A DNA stretch of 64,000 bases from Fibrella rubiginis (GTDB taxonomy: Bacteria; Bacteroidota; Bacteroidia; Cytophagales; Spirosomataceae), in assembly GCF_017353185.1 (NCBI RefSeq), contig NZ_JAFMYV010000007.1, positions 1 through 64,000 on the forward strand, given 5' to 3'. The position numbers and the translations under genes are program-made. This document shows, one piece after another, positions 51,471 through 59,633 of the stretch (positions are counted from its first letter, which is position 1; the number at the start of each line of letters is the position of its first letter). The notes beneath the pieces are model-generated. The model was not told the origin of the DNA. It saw nothing but the letters and a program-made list of their open reading frames with translations, and searched no databases.

Positions 51471-51556
51471 GAAGTTCAATGTTACTGGTCTGATGGCTGA
51501 AGTTGTAGGCTTTCTGTGCAAAGCAACTTTGGACGTTAGACATTAAACTTTAGACC
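51471..51556. repeat. Degenerate GTCTAAA-type heptamer stem-loop before tsf
   Basis: Left words AAGTTCAATGTTACT and GAAGTTG; right side on the other strand AAGTTTAATGTCTAA and AAAGTTG. Pairing is patchy. It directly follows the rpsB terminator and ends 6 bases before the tsf start. Confidence 0.7.
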
Positions 51557-51562
51557 ATAAAC

Positions 51563-52399
51563 ATGGCAGCAATTACCGCAGCAGACGTAAATAAACTCCG
51601 GCAGGAAACAGGTGCCGGCATGATGGATTGTAAAAAAGCCCTTGTTGAAGCCGATGGCGACTTCGACAGAGCGAAAGAAGTGCTTCGTAAGCATGGACAA
51701 AAAATTGCCGACAAGCGCGCCGACAACGCTACTGCCGAAGGCGTGGTGCTTGCTCATGTTAGCCCCGACGGCAAGATGGGTAAGGTCGTGGCCCTGGCCT
51801 GCGAAACCGAACCTGTATCGAAGGTGGCTGATTTTCAGAACCTAGCTATGGCCGTGTTGAGCAACGCCGTAGCCGACCATGTAACGAGCAAAGAAGCTTT
51901 GTTGGCAGAGGTACAAGCCGACGGTCGTCCTTTGCAGGATCATATCACCGACCTGATGGGTAAAATCGGTGAAAAAATAGACGTTGTTTCCTTCGAGACT
52001 GTTAGCGCCGACAAAGTCGTATCATACATTCACTCGAATGGCAAACTGGGTGTGCTGGTTGGTCTGGCGAACACCGGTAGCGCCGACGTAGCTGAAGTTG
52101 GTAAGGACGTGGCTATGCAGATTGCTGCGATGAAGCCCATTGCTCTTGACAAAGATGGCGTTGATGCCACCATCGTTCAGCGCGAAATTGAAGTAGGTAA
52201 AGAGCAAGCCCGCACCGAAGGCAAGCCTGAGGCCATGCTGGAGAAAATCGCGATGGGTAAGCTCAATAAGTTCTACAAAGACAACACGCTGCTGAACCAG
52301 GAGTTTGTGAAAGATAGCTCGATGACTATCGCCCAGTTGCTCGACAAGACCAGCAAAGGTCTGACGGTGTCAGCGTTCAAGCGTGTATCTATTGGATAA
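51563..52399 (+). CDS. tsf: Translation elongation factor Ts
   Basis: 278 residues. Guanine nucleotide exchange factor for EF-Tu. The N-terminal domain reads ITAADVNKLRQETGAGMMDCKKALVEADGDFDRAKEVLRKHG, followed by ADKRADNATAEG, VSFETVSADKVVSYIH and GKPEAMLEKIAMGKLNKFYKDNTLLNQEFVKD, all typical. It closes the cluster. A 39-bp stem-loop and then a true terminator follow. Confidence 0.98.
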   Translation: MAAITAADVNKLRQETGAGMMDCKKALVEADGDFDRAKEVLRKHGQKIADKRADNATAEGVVLAHVSPDGKMGKVVALACETEPVSKVADFQNLAMAVLSNAVADHVTSKEALLAEVQADGRPLQDHITDLMGKIGEKIDVVSFETVSADKVVSYIHSNGKLGVLVGLANTGSADVAEVGKDVAMQIAAMKPIALDKDGVDATIVQREIEVGKEQARTEGKPEAMLEKIAMGKLNKFYKDNTLLNQEFVKDSSMTIAQLLDKTSKGLTVSAFKRVSIG

Positions 52400-52401
52400 A
52401 T

Positions 52402-52509
52402 AGAAACAAGGGGCGAGAAGATGAAACAAGAATCAGGAGGACATCAACAAGGCTAATGTCTTGTTTCTTGCCTCCTGATTCTTGTTTCATCTTCTCGCCC
52501 CTTGTTTCT
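52402..52509. repeat. 39-bp perfect purine-rich stem-loop after tsf
   Basis: 52402-52440 pairs perfectly with 52471-52509; the 30-base loop contains further complementary bits (ACAAG/CTTGT). The arm has purine-rich words around a 7-base spacing (GAAACAA, AAACAAG), less regular than in the other families. A conventional terminator lies 15 bases further, so this stem is not needed for termination. Confidence 0.97.
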
Positions 52510-52524
52510 CAGTTTTTTAGTGGC

Positions 52525-52549
52525 AAGCCCGACCAATCTGGTCGGGCTT
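52525..52549 (+). terminator. Rho-independent terminator after tsf
   Basis: AAGCCCGACCA (52525-52535) pairs with TGGTCGGGCTT (52539-52549) over ATC, followed by TTTGCTTTT. Confidence 0.95.
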
Positions 52550-52604
52550 TTTGCTTTTATTGCCGTTACTTTTCCTACCCTAACTTGTCATAGCAACGCC
52601 TATT

Positions 52605-53192
52605 ATGAAACATTTATCAGATGAGGAGTTAGTGCGCCTGTATGTAAAAACACAGCGCAATCCTTATTTCGAAGCTCTGTATACCCGGTACTGCGATAAA
52701 GTGTATCGGAAATGCCTGTCGTTCACTAAAAATTCAGAGCGTGCTGAAGACTTCACGCATGACATTTTTATTCGTATTGCCACCAAGTTGAGTGGTTTCC
52801 GGGAGCAGGCTAAATTCTCGACATGGCTCTATTCAGTTACGTACAACTACTGCATGGACCAACTACGTAGCCCCCGGCAGAAAGAAGTTTATTCCGATGA
52901 ACCCTACGAGGGCGTGGGTATGTATGATGACGATGACGCCGAAGTGGCTGAAATGGAGGCACAACGCCTAAACAAAGCCCTGGACTACCTCACGTCTGAT
53001 GAACGGGGCCTGCTGATGATGAAGTACCAGGACGATATCAGCATCCGGGACATTGCCGAAGCGCAGAAAATCACGGAAAGCGCTGTGAAAATGCGGTTGA
53101 TGCGGGCCAAAGAAAAGCTACGTAAACGGTATCTCGAAGCACTCATTTTTTGGGTGCTGGTGGGCATTAAAGCACTGACTGGTTTTAAATAA
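52605..53192 (+). CDS. ECF-type RNA polymerase sigma factor
   Basis: 195 residues. Sigma region 2 reads FEALYTRYCDKVYRKCLSFTKNSERAEDFTHDIFIRI and ...FSTWLYSVTYNYCMDQLR; region 4 reads LTSDERGLLMMKYQDDISIRDIAEAQKITESAVKMRLMRAKEKLRKRY. No anti-sigma factor gene follows; instead a 62-residue protein gene is 30 bases downstream. The C-terminus has a hydrophobic end (LIFWVLVGIKALTGF), unusual for a sigma factor, perhaps a membrane contact. Confidence 0.94.
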   Translation: MKHLSDEELVRLYVKTQRNPYFEALYTRYCDKVYRKCLSFTKNSERAEDFTHDIFIRIATKLSGFREQAKFSTWLYSVTYNYCMDQLRSPRQKEVYSDEPYEGVGMYDDDDAEVAEMEAQRLNKALDYLTSDERGLLMMKYQDDISIRDIAEAQKITESAVKMRLMRAKEKLRKRYLEALIFWVLVGIKALTGFK

Positions 53193-53221
53193 TCACTTAA
53201 CGGACAACTTCTCTAATCGTC

Positions 53222-53410
53222 ATGGAAAACCCTTTCAAACAAATTGAGCCAGATGCGAATTGTCCGCCCCACCTTCGGGAGCAAATTGTGTCGGAAATAG
53301 ATATGATCCGAAATGCCCTTACCGTCGTCGAGCTTTATACCGGCGACTTGTTCGGCGCCTTATCGGCTCTGTTATCTGATTCCTCAGAAACGCCACCAAC
53401 CAATTCGTAA
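53222..53410 (+). CDS. Small protein downstream of the sigma factor
   Basis: 62 residues, acidic, no signal peptide. NCPPHLREQIVSEIDMIRNALTVVELYTGDLFGALSALLSD suggests a helical protein. It is not recognised by family. It lies 30 bases after the sigma factor and 32 before the channel gene, all on one strand, so it may belong to the same transcript. A role as a small regulator of the sigma factor is possible but unsupported. Confidence 0.75.
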   Translation: MENPFKQIEPDANCPPHLREQIVSEIDMIRNALTVVELYTGDLFGALSALLSDSSETPPTNS

Positions 53411-53441
53411 CTCACCGCTAACCTGAAACTCACCGCAACTC

Positions 53442-54272
53442 ATGAATCCACAGCTACCAAACATCACCCAAATTCTGATTAACACGTTCCAGACGCTCAT
53501 TGCGCAGTTTATTTCATTTGTCCCCAAGTTGATTGGCGCTGTTGTAGTGCTGGGTATTGGCGTTTTGGTAGCCAAGCTGGTATCGGCCTTGGTGGGACGA
53601 GTGCTCAAACAGGCAGGCTTTGACCGGATTGGCGACAAGCTCAACGAGATCGATGTGATTCGGCAGTTACAGACCGAGATCAAGCTGAGCGAAATCGTTT
53701 CCAAAGTTCTCTACTATTTTATTCTGCTGGTTTTCATCACCGCCGCCACCGAAACCCTGGGGGTGGCCGCCATTACAGGTATGGTGACAGCCTTAGTCAA
53801 CTTCATCCCTAAACTAATTGCGGCAGCCATTATGCTGCAGGTAGGGGTGCTTATTGCGGACGTGTTAAAGAAAGGTGTTATCAGCCTGTGCGCCTCGTTC
53901 AATATCGCGTCGGGGCGGTTGCTGGGCACAGTGGTGTTTGTGTTTATCCTGCTTATTACCATCATTTCAGCACTGGGGCAGGCGGGTATCAATACCGAAC
54001 TGCTGGAATCGAGTTTCAACCTGCTCATTGGCGGTGTCATTTTCGCGTTTGCTGTAGGTTACGGCCTTGCCTCACGCGATGTGATGGCCAACTTGCTGTC
54101 GTCATTCTACACCAAGAATAAATTTAAAGAAGGTCAGCGTATACGGGTAGAGGGTATCACAGGCCAGATCATAAGTGTTGATGGCACCACACTGACTCTA
54201 AAAACGGGTGACTCAACTACCACTGTTCCCATGCAACTGCTTCAGACAAAGACAGTTGAGTTTTTGGATTAG
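53442..54272 (+). CDS. Mechanosensitive channel-like protein (conserved TM helix family)
   Basis: 276 residues with four or five hydrophobic segments. Segments IAQFISFVPKLIGAVVVLGIGVLVAKLVSALV and VTALVNFIPKLIAAAIMLQVGVLIADVL are two copies of the conserved TM-helix repeat. The C-terminal part (GYGLASRDVMANLLSSFYTKNKFKEGQRIRVEGITGQIISVDGTT) looks like the MscS beta domain. It may be a small-conductance channel for osmotic stress. Its position two genes before mscL supports this. Confidence 0.88.
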   Translation: MNPQLPNITQILINTFQTLIAQFISFVPKLIGAVVVLGIGVLVAKLVSALVGRVLKQAGFDRIGDKLNEIDVIRQLQTEIKLSEIVSKVLYYFILLVFITAATETLGVAAITGMVTALVNFIPKLIAAAIMLQVGVLIADVLKKGVISLCASFNIASGRLLGTVVFVFILLITIISALGQAGINTELLESSFNLLIGGVIFAFAVGYGLASRDVMANLLSSFYTKNKFKEGQRIRVEGITGQIISVDGTTLTLKTGDSTTTVPMQLLQTKTVEFLD

Positions 54273-54329
54273 ATAGTATACAGTTGTAAGTTTCTGCCTT
54301 AGTACCGTACCCCTTCACCACTTGTACCC

Positions 54330-55292
54330 ATGAAAAGAAACGTAGCAGTGGCCATTTTGGCCACGGGCTTCGCCTATGCGGCCTATGCCCAGGACCCTGC
54401 CACAACGCAGGTAACAACCAATTTTAAGGACACCGTTTCGGTGAAACCAGACACGACCTACTGGCAGAAATCAGTCACAGGCGGCATCAATTTCAATCAG
54501 GCCAGCTTCAGCAACTGGACCGGTGGGGGTGTTAATTCGGTGGCCATTGGCGGTATTCTGGCTGGTCGGGCTTTGTACGAAAAGGGTAAAACATCCTGGG
54601 ACAATACCGCCGATTTGCAACTGGGTTTTATTACGCAGGGAGGCCGCACCCGGAAGGCGGCCGATCAACTCATCCTTATTTCGGTGGTGGGTCATAAAAT
54701 TGCTCCGCACTGGGATTTGTTTGCGTCAGGCACGTTCAACACGTTTTTTGCGCCGGGTTATCGGTATGACAAGCTCCCCGCCGGTGCCGAAGACTTCAAA
54801 GTGTCGAATTTCTTTTCTCCTGCTCAACTGACGCTTGCCTGGGGCGTGGCCTACAAACCCAGCGATGAATTTTCGTTGCGTATCAGTCCGTTTGCGCCCC
54901 GATTTACCTTCCTGGCCGATGATGCCGTACGATTTCGCGAAGGCACGGGTGGTATTATCATCCCAGATAAAGGAGCTAAGGCGTATGGCGTAGAAGCTGG
55001 CAAATCAGTTCGGTCTGAGTGGTTGGCGTTGCAATTGCAGGCTGCTCTGAACAAAAAGCTGGGCGAAAATGTGAGTTTGACTGCTCGCTACCAACTCTAT
55101 GCCAACTACGAAACGCTGGATGCCATTGACCACCGTGTCGATATTCTGCTCACTGCTAAGCTGAACCGTTACTTAAGTACAACTTTGGGTCTAATAGCTT
55201 TGTACGACAAAGATTTTTACGATGGTCTTCAACTGCAGCAATCATTAGGTATTGGTTTGATATATAATGCCAGTACGTTCAGAAAAAAATAA
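54330..55292 (+). CDS. DUF3078-family outer membrane-like protein
   Basis: 320 residues with a signal peptide (AVAILATGFAYAAYAQ). The mature part is rich in alternating beta segments with aromatic residues (WQKSVTGGINFNQASFSNWTGGGVNSVAIGG), typical of DUF3078 proteins, predicted outer-membrane beta-barrels of Bacteroidota. Function unknown. It lies between two channel genes; a link with membrane stress is possible. Confidence 0.88.
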   Translation: MKRNVAVAILATGFAYAAYAQDPATTQVTTNFKDTVSVKPDTTYWQKSVTGGINFNQASFSNWTGGGVNSVAIGGILAGRALYEKGKTSWDNTADLQLGFITQGGRTRKAADQLILISVVGHKIAPHWDLFASGTFNTFFAPGYRYDKLPAGAEDFKVSNFFSPAQLTLAWGVAYKPSDEFSLRISPFAPRFTFLADDAVRFREGTGGIIIPDKGAKAYGVEAGKSVRSEWLALQLQAALNKKLGENVSLTARYQLYANYETLDAIDHRVDILLTAKLNRYLSTTLGLIALYDKDFYDGLQLQQSLGIGLIYNASTFRKK

Positions 55293-55388
55293 ATTTTTCT
55301 TGCGGGCCTTTGGGAAATTCACTTAATTAGTACTACTTACCTCAGTTTTCTTAACCTCTTACAAAACTTACAAAACATCCGTAACATT

Positions 55389-55721
55389 ATGTTGAAAGAA
55401 TTTCGCACGTTTATTGCCCAGGGCAATGTGCTGGACCTGGCTGTTGGTGTCATCATCGGTGCAGCCTTTGGTAAGATTACAAGTTCGCTAGTCGATGACA
55501 TCCTAAACCCAATAATTGGGTTGCTCTTGGGTGGTGTAGACTTTAGTCAAATGAAGATTGTGTTGAAAGAAGCTGTAGGCACGGCACCAGAGGTTGCTAT
55601 CCGGTACGGTAATTTTCTGACCGTGGTTATTCAATTTGTACTTGTCGCTCTGGTGATATTCATGGTTGTGAAAGCAGCTAATCGGATGAAGAAATCGCAG
55701 CCTGAGCTCGTTGAGGCGTAA
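55389..55721 (+). CDS. mscL: Large-conductance mechanosensitive channel
   Basis: 110 residues, a little shorter than the usual 130-145. FRTFIAQGNVLDLAVGVIIGAAFGKITSSLVDDILNPIIG is the signature first helix. The second helix is LTVVIQFVLVALVIFMVVKAANRM. The periplasmic loop is short. It opens on sudden hypoosmotic shock. A terminator follows. Confidence 0.97.
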   Translation: MLKEFRTFIAQGNVLDLAVGVIIGAAFGKITSSLVDDILNPIIGLLLGGVDFSQMKIVLKEAVGTAPEVAIRYGNFLTVVIQFVLVALVIFMVVKAANRMKKSQPELVEA

Positions 55722-55745
55722 CGTTTGCAAATCCAACCCACCTTT

Positions 55746-55770
55746 AAGCCCCGGTCAATAGCCGGGGCTT
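55746..55770 (+). terminator. Rho-independent terminator after mscL
   Basis: AAGCCCCGG (55746-55754) pairs with CCGGGGCTT (55762-55770), followed by TTTTTGTTTT. It isolates mscL from the division cluster. Confidence 0.95.
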
Positions 55771-55853
55771 TTTTTGTTTTATGAATAGGGATGGCTTTCC
55801 CCACTTAGTCCGTTTTTTTGTAGGACGAAATGAATTCGGCACCAACAACAGCT

Positions 55854-57197
55854 ATGCGATTAATCATTTTGGGTGGAGGAGAGTCGGGGGTGGGAGCGGC
55901 TTTGCTAGGGCAAGCTAAAGGATACGAAGTATTTTTATCAGACCGCAGTCTGCTAAAACCGGCTTACCGCGACACACTCTCTGCCGCAGGTATTGCTTTT
56001 GAAGAAGGTCAGCATACCGAGACACTAATTCTGAATGCGACTGAGGTTATAAAGAGCCCCGGTATTCCCGACACGGCGCCGCTGGTGGTGAAACTGCGGG
56101 CACAGGGTATACCCGTTATCTCGGAGTTGGAGTTCGCCGCGCGATACACACGGGCAAAACTGATTGGTATTACGGGTAGTAATGGCAAAACCACCACCAC
56201 GTTGCTTACATACCATCTGCTGAAAACGGCGGGCCTGAACGTGGGATTGGCGGGCAACATTGGCGAGAGCTTTGCCAAGCAGGTTATAGAGGATAGGTTC
56301 GATTATTTCGTTCTGGAAATCAGTAGTTTCCAGCTTGACGGCATGTATTCCATGCGGTTAGATACCGCTGTTTTACTCAACATCACCCCTGATCATCTGG
56401 ATCGGTATGGGTATGATTTTGGGCAGTATGTAGCCAGTAAATTCCGCATCACACAAAACCAGCGGCCACAGGATACCTTTGTCTATTTCCTCGAAAACAG
56501 TCCCACCGTGCAGGAAATGGCCAAAAACCCGCCCGTGGCTCAAGCATTACCCATTTCGCTGGAGACACCTGTTCCTGTGGGTGGTTATGCCATAAACGGG
56601 CAGCTTACAACCCATTTCGGTGATCAGACCTATACCGATACGTTGGCCGAACTGCCTTTGAAAGGCCCACACAATGCCCTCAACATGCTGGCGGCTGTTC
56701 TGGCAGCACAGTCGGTTGGGGCGTCGGCAAACGCAATCAGATCGGGTCTGCGTAGTTTTGAAAACGCTGCCCACCGCATGGAACCCGTAGCCACCATTGA
56801 CGGTGTGCAGTTCATCAACGACTCGAAGGCAACCAACGTGGATTCGGTATTTTATGCCCTCTCCAGTATGAATGCACCAACGATCTGGATTGCAGGGGGG
56901 CAGGATAAAGGTAACGATTACAGTCAGTTAGATGGGGTAGTGGCGCAACACGTGAAGGCGCTGGTTTGCCTGGGCAAAGACAACCAAAAATTGATCGACT
57001 ATTTTAGTGGTCGCATTGCCACTATTGCTGACACTCATTCGGTGCAGGAGGCCGTGCAACAGGCTATAGCATTAGCTCAACCTGGCGATGTAGTGCTTCT
57101 TTCTCCCGCCTGCGCCAGCTTCGACCTGTTCAGAAACTACGAAGACCGGGGGGAGCAGTTTAAAAAAACAGTAAACAGTATAGTGAATGCACAATGA
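55854..57197 (+). CDS. murD: UDP-N-acetylmuramoyl-L-alanine--D-glutamate ligase
   Basis: Adds D-glutamate to UDP-MurNAc-L-Ala in peptidoglycan synthesis. About 447 residues. LIILGGGESGVGAALL at the N-terminus, GITGSNGKTTTTLLTYHLL (ATP loop), NITPDHLDRYGYDF and INDSKATNVDSVFYAL. The start at 55854 matches homologues (RLIILGG); ATG 55830 in frame is an alternative. The last three codons (Asn-Ala-Gln) and the stop are part of the heptamer stem-loop, so the C-terminal residues are set by the repeat. Confidence 0.96.
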   Translation: MRLIILGGGESGVGAALLGQAKGYEVFLSDRSLLKPAYRDTLSAAGIAFEEGQHTETLILNATEVIKSPGIPDTAPLVVKLRAQGIPVISELEFAARYTRAKLIGITGSNGKTTTTLLTYHLLKTAGLNVGLAGNIGESFAKQVIEDRFDYFVLEISSFQLDGMYSMRLDTAVLLNITPDHLDRYGYDFGQYVASKFRITQNQRPQDTFVYFLENSPTVQEMAKNPPVAQALPISLETPVPVGGYAINGQLTTHFGDQTYTDTLAELPLKGPHNALNMLAAVLAAQSVGASANAIRSGLRSFENAAHRMEPVATIDGVQFINDSKATNVDSVFYALSSMNAPTIWIAGGQDKGNDYSQLDGVVAQHVKALVCLGKDNQKLIDYFSGRIATIADTHSVQEAVQQAIALAQPGDVVLLSPACASFDLFRNYEDRGEQFKKTVNSIVNAQ

Positions 57198-57293
57198 ATA
57201 ATGTACAATGTACAATGTACAATGGCTTCGCATTTTGAATACGCCATGCAAAGCCATTGTACATTGTACATTGTACATTATTCATTGTGCATT
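57186..57293. repeat. 43-bp perfect AATGTAC-type heptamer stem-loop between murD and ftsW
   Basis: 57186-57228 pairs perfectly with 57251-57293, then one mismatch and four more pairs. The arm is a clean 7-base series with words such as AATGCAC, AATGAAT and AATGTAC, the last repeated three times. It includes the murD stop codon and ends 14 bases before ftsW. Confidence 0.98.
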
Positions 57294-57307
57294 AAAACCT
57301 CATCCCC

Positions 57308-58432
57308 ATGACCCTCTCCATCCGCGAATTTGCCCGGGACAATCTGAAAGGCGACCGCCAAATCTGGTGGATCGTACTATTCTTGTCCATTCTTAGTGTG
57401 CTGGTGGTGTACAGCGCTACCGGAACCATCGCCTACCAGAAAATGGGTGGCAATACTGAGGCGTACCTGTTCAAACACGGGGCACTGGTGGTGCTAGGCC
57501 TGGGCTGCATGTTTCTGGCTCACCGGATCAACTACATCCACTATGCCCGCCTTTCCAAATTCGGACTGTATCTGTCCGTTCCGCTGCTAGTGTGGGCCTA
57601 TTTTAAAGGCACCAACCTCAACGATGCCTCGCGCTGGATCACGATTCCAATCATCAACCAGACGTTTCAGCCGTCTGATCTGGCCAAGCTGGCACTAATC
57701 TCAAATCTGGCAGCTATGCTGGCCAAGCGCCAGCGTGTACCCTACGAGCCACAGGTGCTGGTGAACATGATTGGCTGGATCGGCTGCATCTGCGCCCTTA
57801 TCGTGATCTCCAACACCTCCACTGCCTTGCTGCTGGGAATGACCTGTTTTTTGCTCATGTATATTGGTCGGGTGCCGCGTAATTATCTGGCGGGCATGGT
57901 GCTGTTCTGCATGGTCGTGGGTGGATTCGCCCTGGTGCTGGGACAGCGGTTCGAGACTGTTATTAGCCGGATAAACCATTTTCGAGACTCCGAAAGCATT
58001 CCTGACCAAGTTCGGGAATCATACATAGCCCTGGCTAACGGCGGCATAACGGGGCAGGGGCCGGGTAATAGTCACCAGCGCAATTTTTTGCCGCACCCCT
58101 ATTCCGATTTCATCTTCGCGATCATTGTTGAAGAGTATGGACTGGTTGGAGGGGTGATCGTGCTGCTGGCTTATCTCTGGCTGCTTATGCGCGGTATGCG
58201 AGCGATCCAGAGTAGTACGAGGCCCTTCGGCGGGTTATTGTCGGCGGGCCTCACCTTCAGTATTGTCATTCAGGCGATGATCAACATGGCCGTAGCCGTT
58301 GGCCTGGTACCCGTTACGGGTCTACCGTTACCACTGGTCAGTATGGGTGGCACATCGTTGCTCTTTACGGGGGCTGCCATCGGTATTGTCCTGAGCGTGA
58401 GCCGCGATGAGGCAGACGAAAGCAAGCTTTGA
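57308..58432 (+). CDS. ftsW: Lipid II flippase/SEDS protein FtsW
   Basis: 374 residues with about ten membrane helices. SEDS family glycosyltransferase working with a class B penicillin-binding protein in septal wall synthesis. Typical segments: LVVYSATGTIAYQ, NDASRWITIPIINQTFQPSDLAKLALI, GQGPGNSHQRNFLPHPYSDFIFAIIVEEYGLVGG and VTGLPLPLVSMGGTSLL. It lies between murD and murG, the usual order. RodA is unlikely because of this context. The stop codon TGA is the first part of the next stem-loop. Confidence 0.95.
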   Translation: MTLSIREFARDNLKGDRQIWWIVLFLSILSVLVVYSATGTIAYQKMGGNTEAYLFKHGALVVLGLGCMFLAHRINYIHYARLSKFGLYLSVPLLVWAYFKGTNLNDASRWITIPIINQTFQPSDLAKLALISNLAAMLAKRQRVPYEPQVLVNMIGWIGCICALIVISNTSTALLLGMTCFLLMYIGRVPRNYLAGMVLFCMVVGGFALVLGQRFETVISRINHFRDSESIPDQVRESYIALANGGITGQGPGNSHQRNFLPHPYSDFIFAIIVEEYGLVGGVIVLLAYLWLLMRGMRAIQSSTRPFGGLLSAGLTFSIVIQAMINMAVAVGLVPVTGLPLPLVSMGGTSLLFTGAAIGIVLSVSRDEADESKL

Positions 58433-58513
58433 TTTACGATGTACGATTTACGACTTACGATTTATGGTCGTGCGTTAGTTAAATCGTAAGTCGTAAGTCG
58501 TAAATCGTACATC
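58431..58513. repeat. ATTTACG-type heptamer stem-loop between ftsW and murG
   Basis: 58438-58460 pairs perfectly with 58491-58513 (23 bp). Words ATTTACG, ATGTACG and ACTTACG. The left side has one ACTTACG, the right side two: the arms differ by exactly one 7-base unit. It begins at the ftsW stop and ends 5 bases before the murG start. Confidence 0.95.
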
Positions 58514-58518
58514 AGAAC

Positions 58519-59625
58519 GTGAACGTAATCATATCCGGCGGTGGCACGGGGGGGCATATCTACCCGGCCATTGCCATTGCCAATGAGTTAAAACGCGTCG
58601 ACCCAACGGTGAATATCCTGTTTGTAGGGGCCGAAGGGAAGATGGAAATGGAGAAAGTGCCCCGTGCAGGCTACCGTATCGAAGGCTTACCCGTGGTAGG
58701 TATCAAACGCGAACTCACGCTCGACAACCTGGCCTTTCCGTTTAAGCTGGGCCGTAGCCTGATGCGGGCGCGACAGATTGTCCGCGATTTTCGGCCCGAC
58801 GTAGCGGTGGGTGTGGGCGGTTACGCCAGCGGACCAACCTTACTGGCGGCGGCACTACAGGGCGTACCCATTCTGATTCAGGAACAAAACTCCTACGCCG
58901 GCCTGACAAATAAGGTACTGTCGCGGTGGGCAAAACGCATCTGTGTGGCCTACCCCGGCATGGAAGCCTTTTTTGCGCCCGAAAAAATTCGCGTCACGGG
59001 AAACCCTGTGCGGAGCGACATTCAACTGGCCGATAGCCAAACTGAGGCTGGTAGGGCACAGTTTGGCCTAAATCCGGCTCAGCCTGCCGTCCTGGTTATT
59101 GGTGGTAGTCAGGGTGCCCGCACGATTAACGAAAGCATCGAAGCTGGATTAGTGCGTTTTGCCGAAGCCGGCATACAGGTGGTTTGGCAAACAGGCGCGG
59201 GCTTTATTGATCGAGCGCGGGCGGCGGTACAGCAGGCGGGTATCGCCAACGTGAAACCATACGATTTTATCTACGAGATGGACCGCGCCTATGCCGTAGC
59301 CGACGTAGTGGTGTCGCGGGCGGGAGCGCTCTCGGTCTCAGAACTATGCCTGGTGGGTCGTCCGGCTATCTTGGTGCCGTTTCCACAGGCGTCTGAAGAT
59401 CATCAGACAAAAAACGCAATGGCGCTGGTTGACCATGAAGCTGCATTGTTGGTAGCCGACAGTGTTGCCCGCACAACATTAGTTGATCAGGTAATTAACT
59501 TATTGGCTGACAAGCAAAAAAAGCAAACCTTGAGTGATCATATTAAGTCGTTTGGAAAGCCTCAGGCTGCAAGGGATATTGTTGACGAAATTTTTAAATT
59601 AATTTCTGTCAGTAAAGAAGTATAA
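58519..59625 (+). CDS. murG: UDP-N-acetylglucosamine--lipid I transferase MurG
   Basis: 368 residues from GTG 58519. Adds GlcNAc to lipid I on the inner membrane. NVIISGGGTGGHIYPAIAIANEL, GVGGYASGPTLLAAALQGVPILIQEQNSYAGLTNKVLS, GGSQGARTINES, VVSRAGALSVSELCLVGRPAILVPFP and ASEDHQTKNAMAL are all diagnostic. No in-frame ATG lies near, so GTG is the likely start. Confidence 0.97.
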   Translation: MNVIISGGGTGGHIYPAIAIANELKRVDPTVNILFVGAEGKMEMEKVPRAGYRIEGLPVVGIKRELTLDNLAFPFKLGRSLMRARQIVRDFRPDVAVGVGGYASGPTLLAAALQGVPILIQEQNSYAGLTNKVLSRWAKRICVAYPGMEAFFAPEKIRVTGNPVRSDIQLADSQTEAGRAQFGLNPAQPAVLVIGGSQGARTINESIEAGLVRFAEAGIQVVWQTGAGFIDRARAAVQQAGIANVKPYDFIYEMDRAYAVADVVVSRAGALSVSELCLVGRPAILVPFPQASEDHQTKNAMALVDHEAALLVADSVARTTLVDQVINLLADKQKKQTLSDHIKSFGKPQAARDIVDEIFKLISVSKEV

Positions 59626-59633
59626 TCCTTTGG

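Noticed and set aside
4299..58513. The stem-loops as MITEs or insertion sequences
   Set aside because: No transposase, no target-site duplications were seen, and arm sequences differ between loci. Only the period and layout are shared.
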